A stretch of 7,097 nucleotides of DNA. Source: Sphingomonas sp. (GTDB lineage Bacteria > Pseudomonadota > Alphaproteobacteria > Sphingomonadales > Sphingomonadaceae). Shown here piece after piece: positions 7,095 to 7,097 of this stretch. Both the position numbers and the translations under genes were made by a program. The notes under the pieces were generated by a model that had not been told where the DNA came from, did not search any database, and worked only from the letters and a program-made list of their open reading frames with translations. Numbering within the stretch: position 1 is the first letter of the stretch; each line of letters starts with the position of its first letter. The stretch spans positions 1 through 7,097 of the forward strand of contig JASLBO010000277.1 of the NCBI GenBank assembly GCA_030146605.1, read 5' to 3'.

Positions 7095-7097
7095 ATG
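7095..7097 (+). CDS. Start codon of a probable divergent gene, rest outside the window
   Basis: The window ends in ATG, preceded by AAGGA at 7085-7089 with five bases between, a good Shine-Dalgarno match. An AT-rich promoter-like stretch lies just upstream and the neighbouring gene is divergent, so a real gene start here is likely. Nothing of the product can be read. Confidence 0.5.

Noticed and set aside
6922..7097. Plus-strand frame from GTG 6922 running off the right edge
   Set aside because: Part of it looks protein-like, but it has no ribosome binding site, is out of frame with the better start at 7095, and crosses the promoter-like stretch.
1..7097. CRISPR array, tRNA, rRNA, insertion sequence or transposase
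   Set aside because: No regularly spaced repeats, tRNA-like folds, rRNA segments, transposase frames or terminal inverted repeats were seen on reading.

Overview
The window is GC-rich DNA, probably from an alphaproteobacterium of the Sphingomonas or Caulobacter type. The evidence is the strong G/C bias at third codon positions and a TonB-dependent receptor of the 'TonB-Xanth-Caul' kind, which is expanded in sphingomonads, caulobacters and xanthomonads. The genus is my inference and no rRNA or other marker gene is present.

Three genes lie on the minus strand, read from high to low coordinates. First is an outer-membrane TonB-dependent receptor (3757-6495) with signal peptide, plug and barrel, complete. 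Second is a DeoR/GlpR-family transcription regulator (2596-3360, GTG start preferred), complete. Third is a very large protein of unknown family (from 2372, running off the left edge) with disordered ends and a long alpha-helical middle. On the plus strand, the last three bases are a well-placed ATG behind an AAGGA ribosome binding site, so a divergent gene probably begins exactly at the right edge.

The gaps are long enough for each gene to have its own transcription signals: 223 bases between the large gene and deoR, 396 bases between deoR and the receptor, and 599 bases between the receptor and the divergent start. The last gap holds a perfect 16-base palindrome 64 bases upstream of the receptor start, a strong GC hairpin, and an AT-rich promoter-like stretch with a small inverted repeat just before the plus-strand ATG. 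A perfect 9-bp stem-loop follows the receptor stop and may end its transcript.

A plausible reading is that the receptor imports a nutrient, possibly a carbohydrate-type ligand, and that the DeoR-type protein controls it or a nearby sugar-phosphate pathway. The large helical protein looks unrelated to nutrient uptake. Its layout is reminiscent of surface, secreted or injection-system-associated proteins, but no known domain was recognised in the visible part. It is the least explained element of the window.
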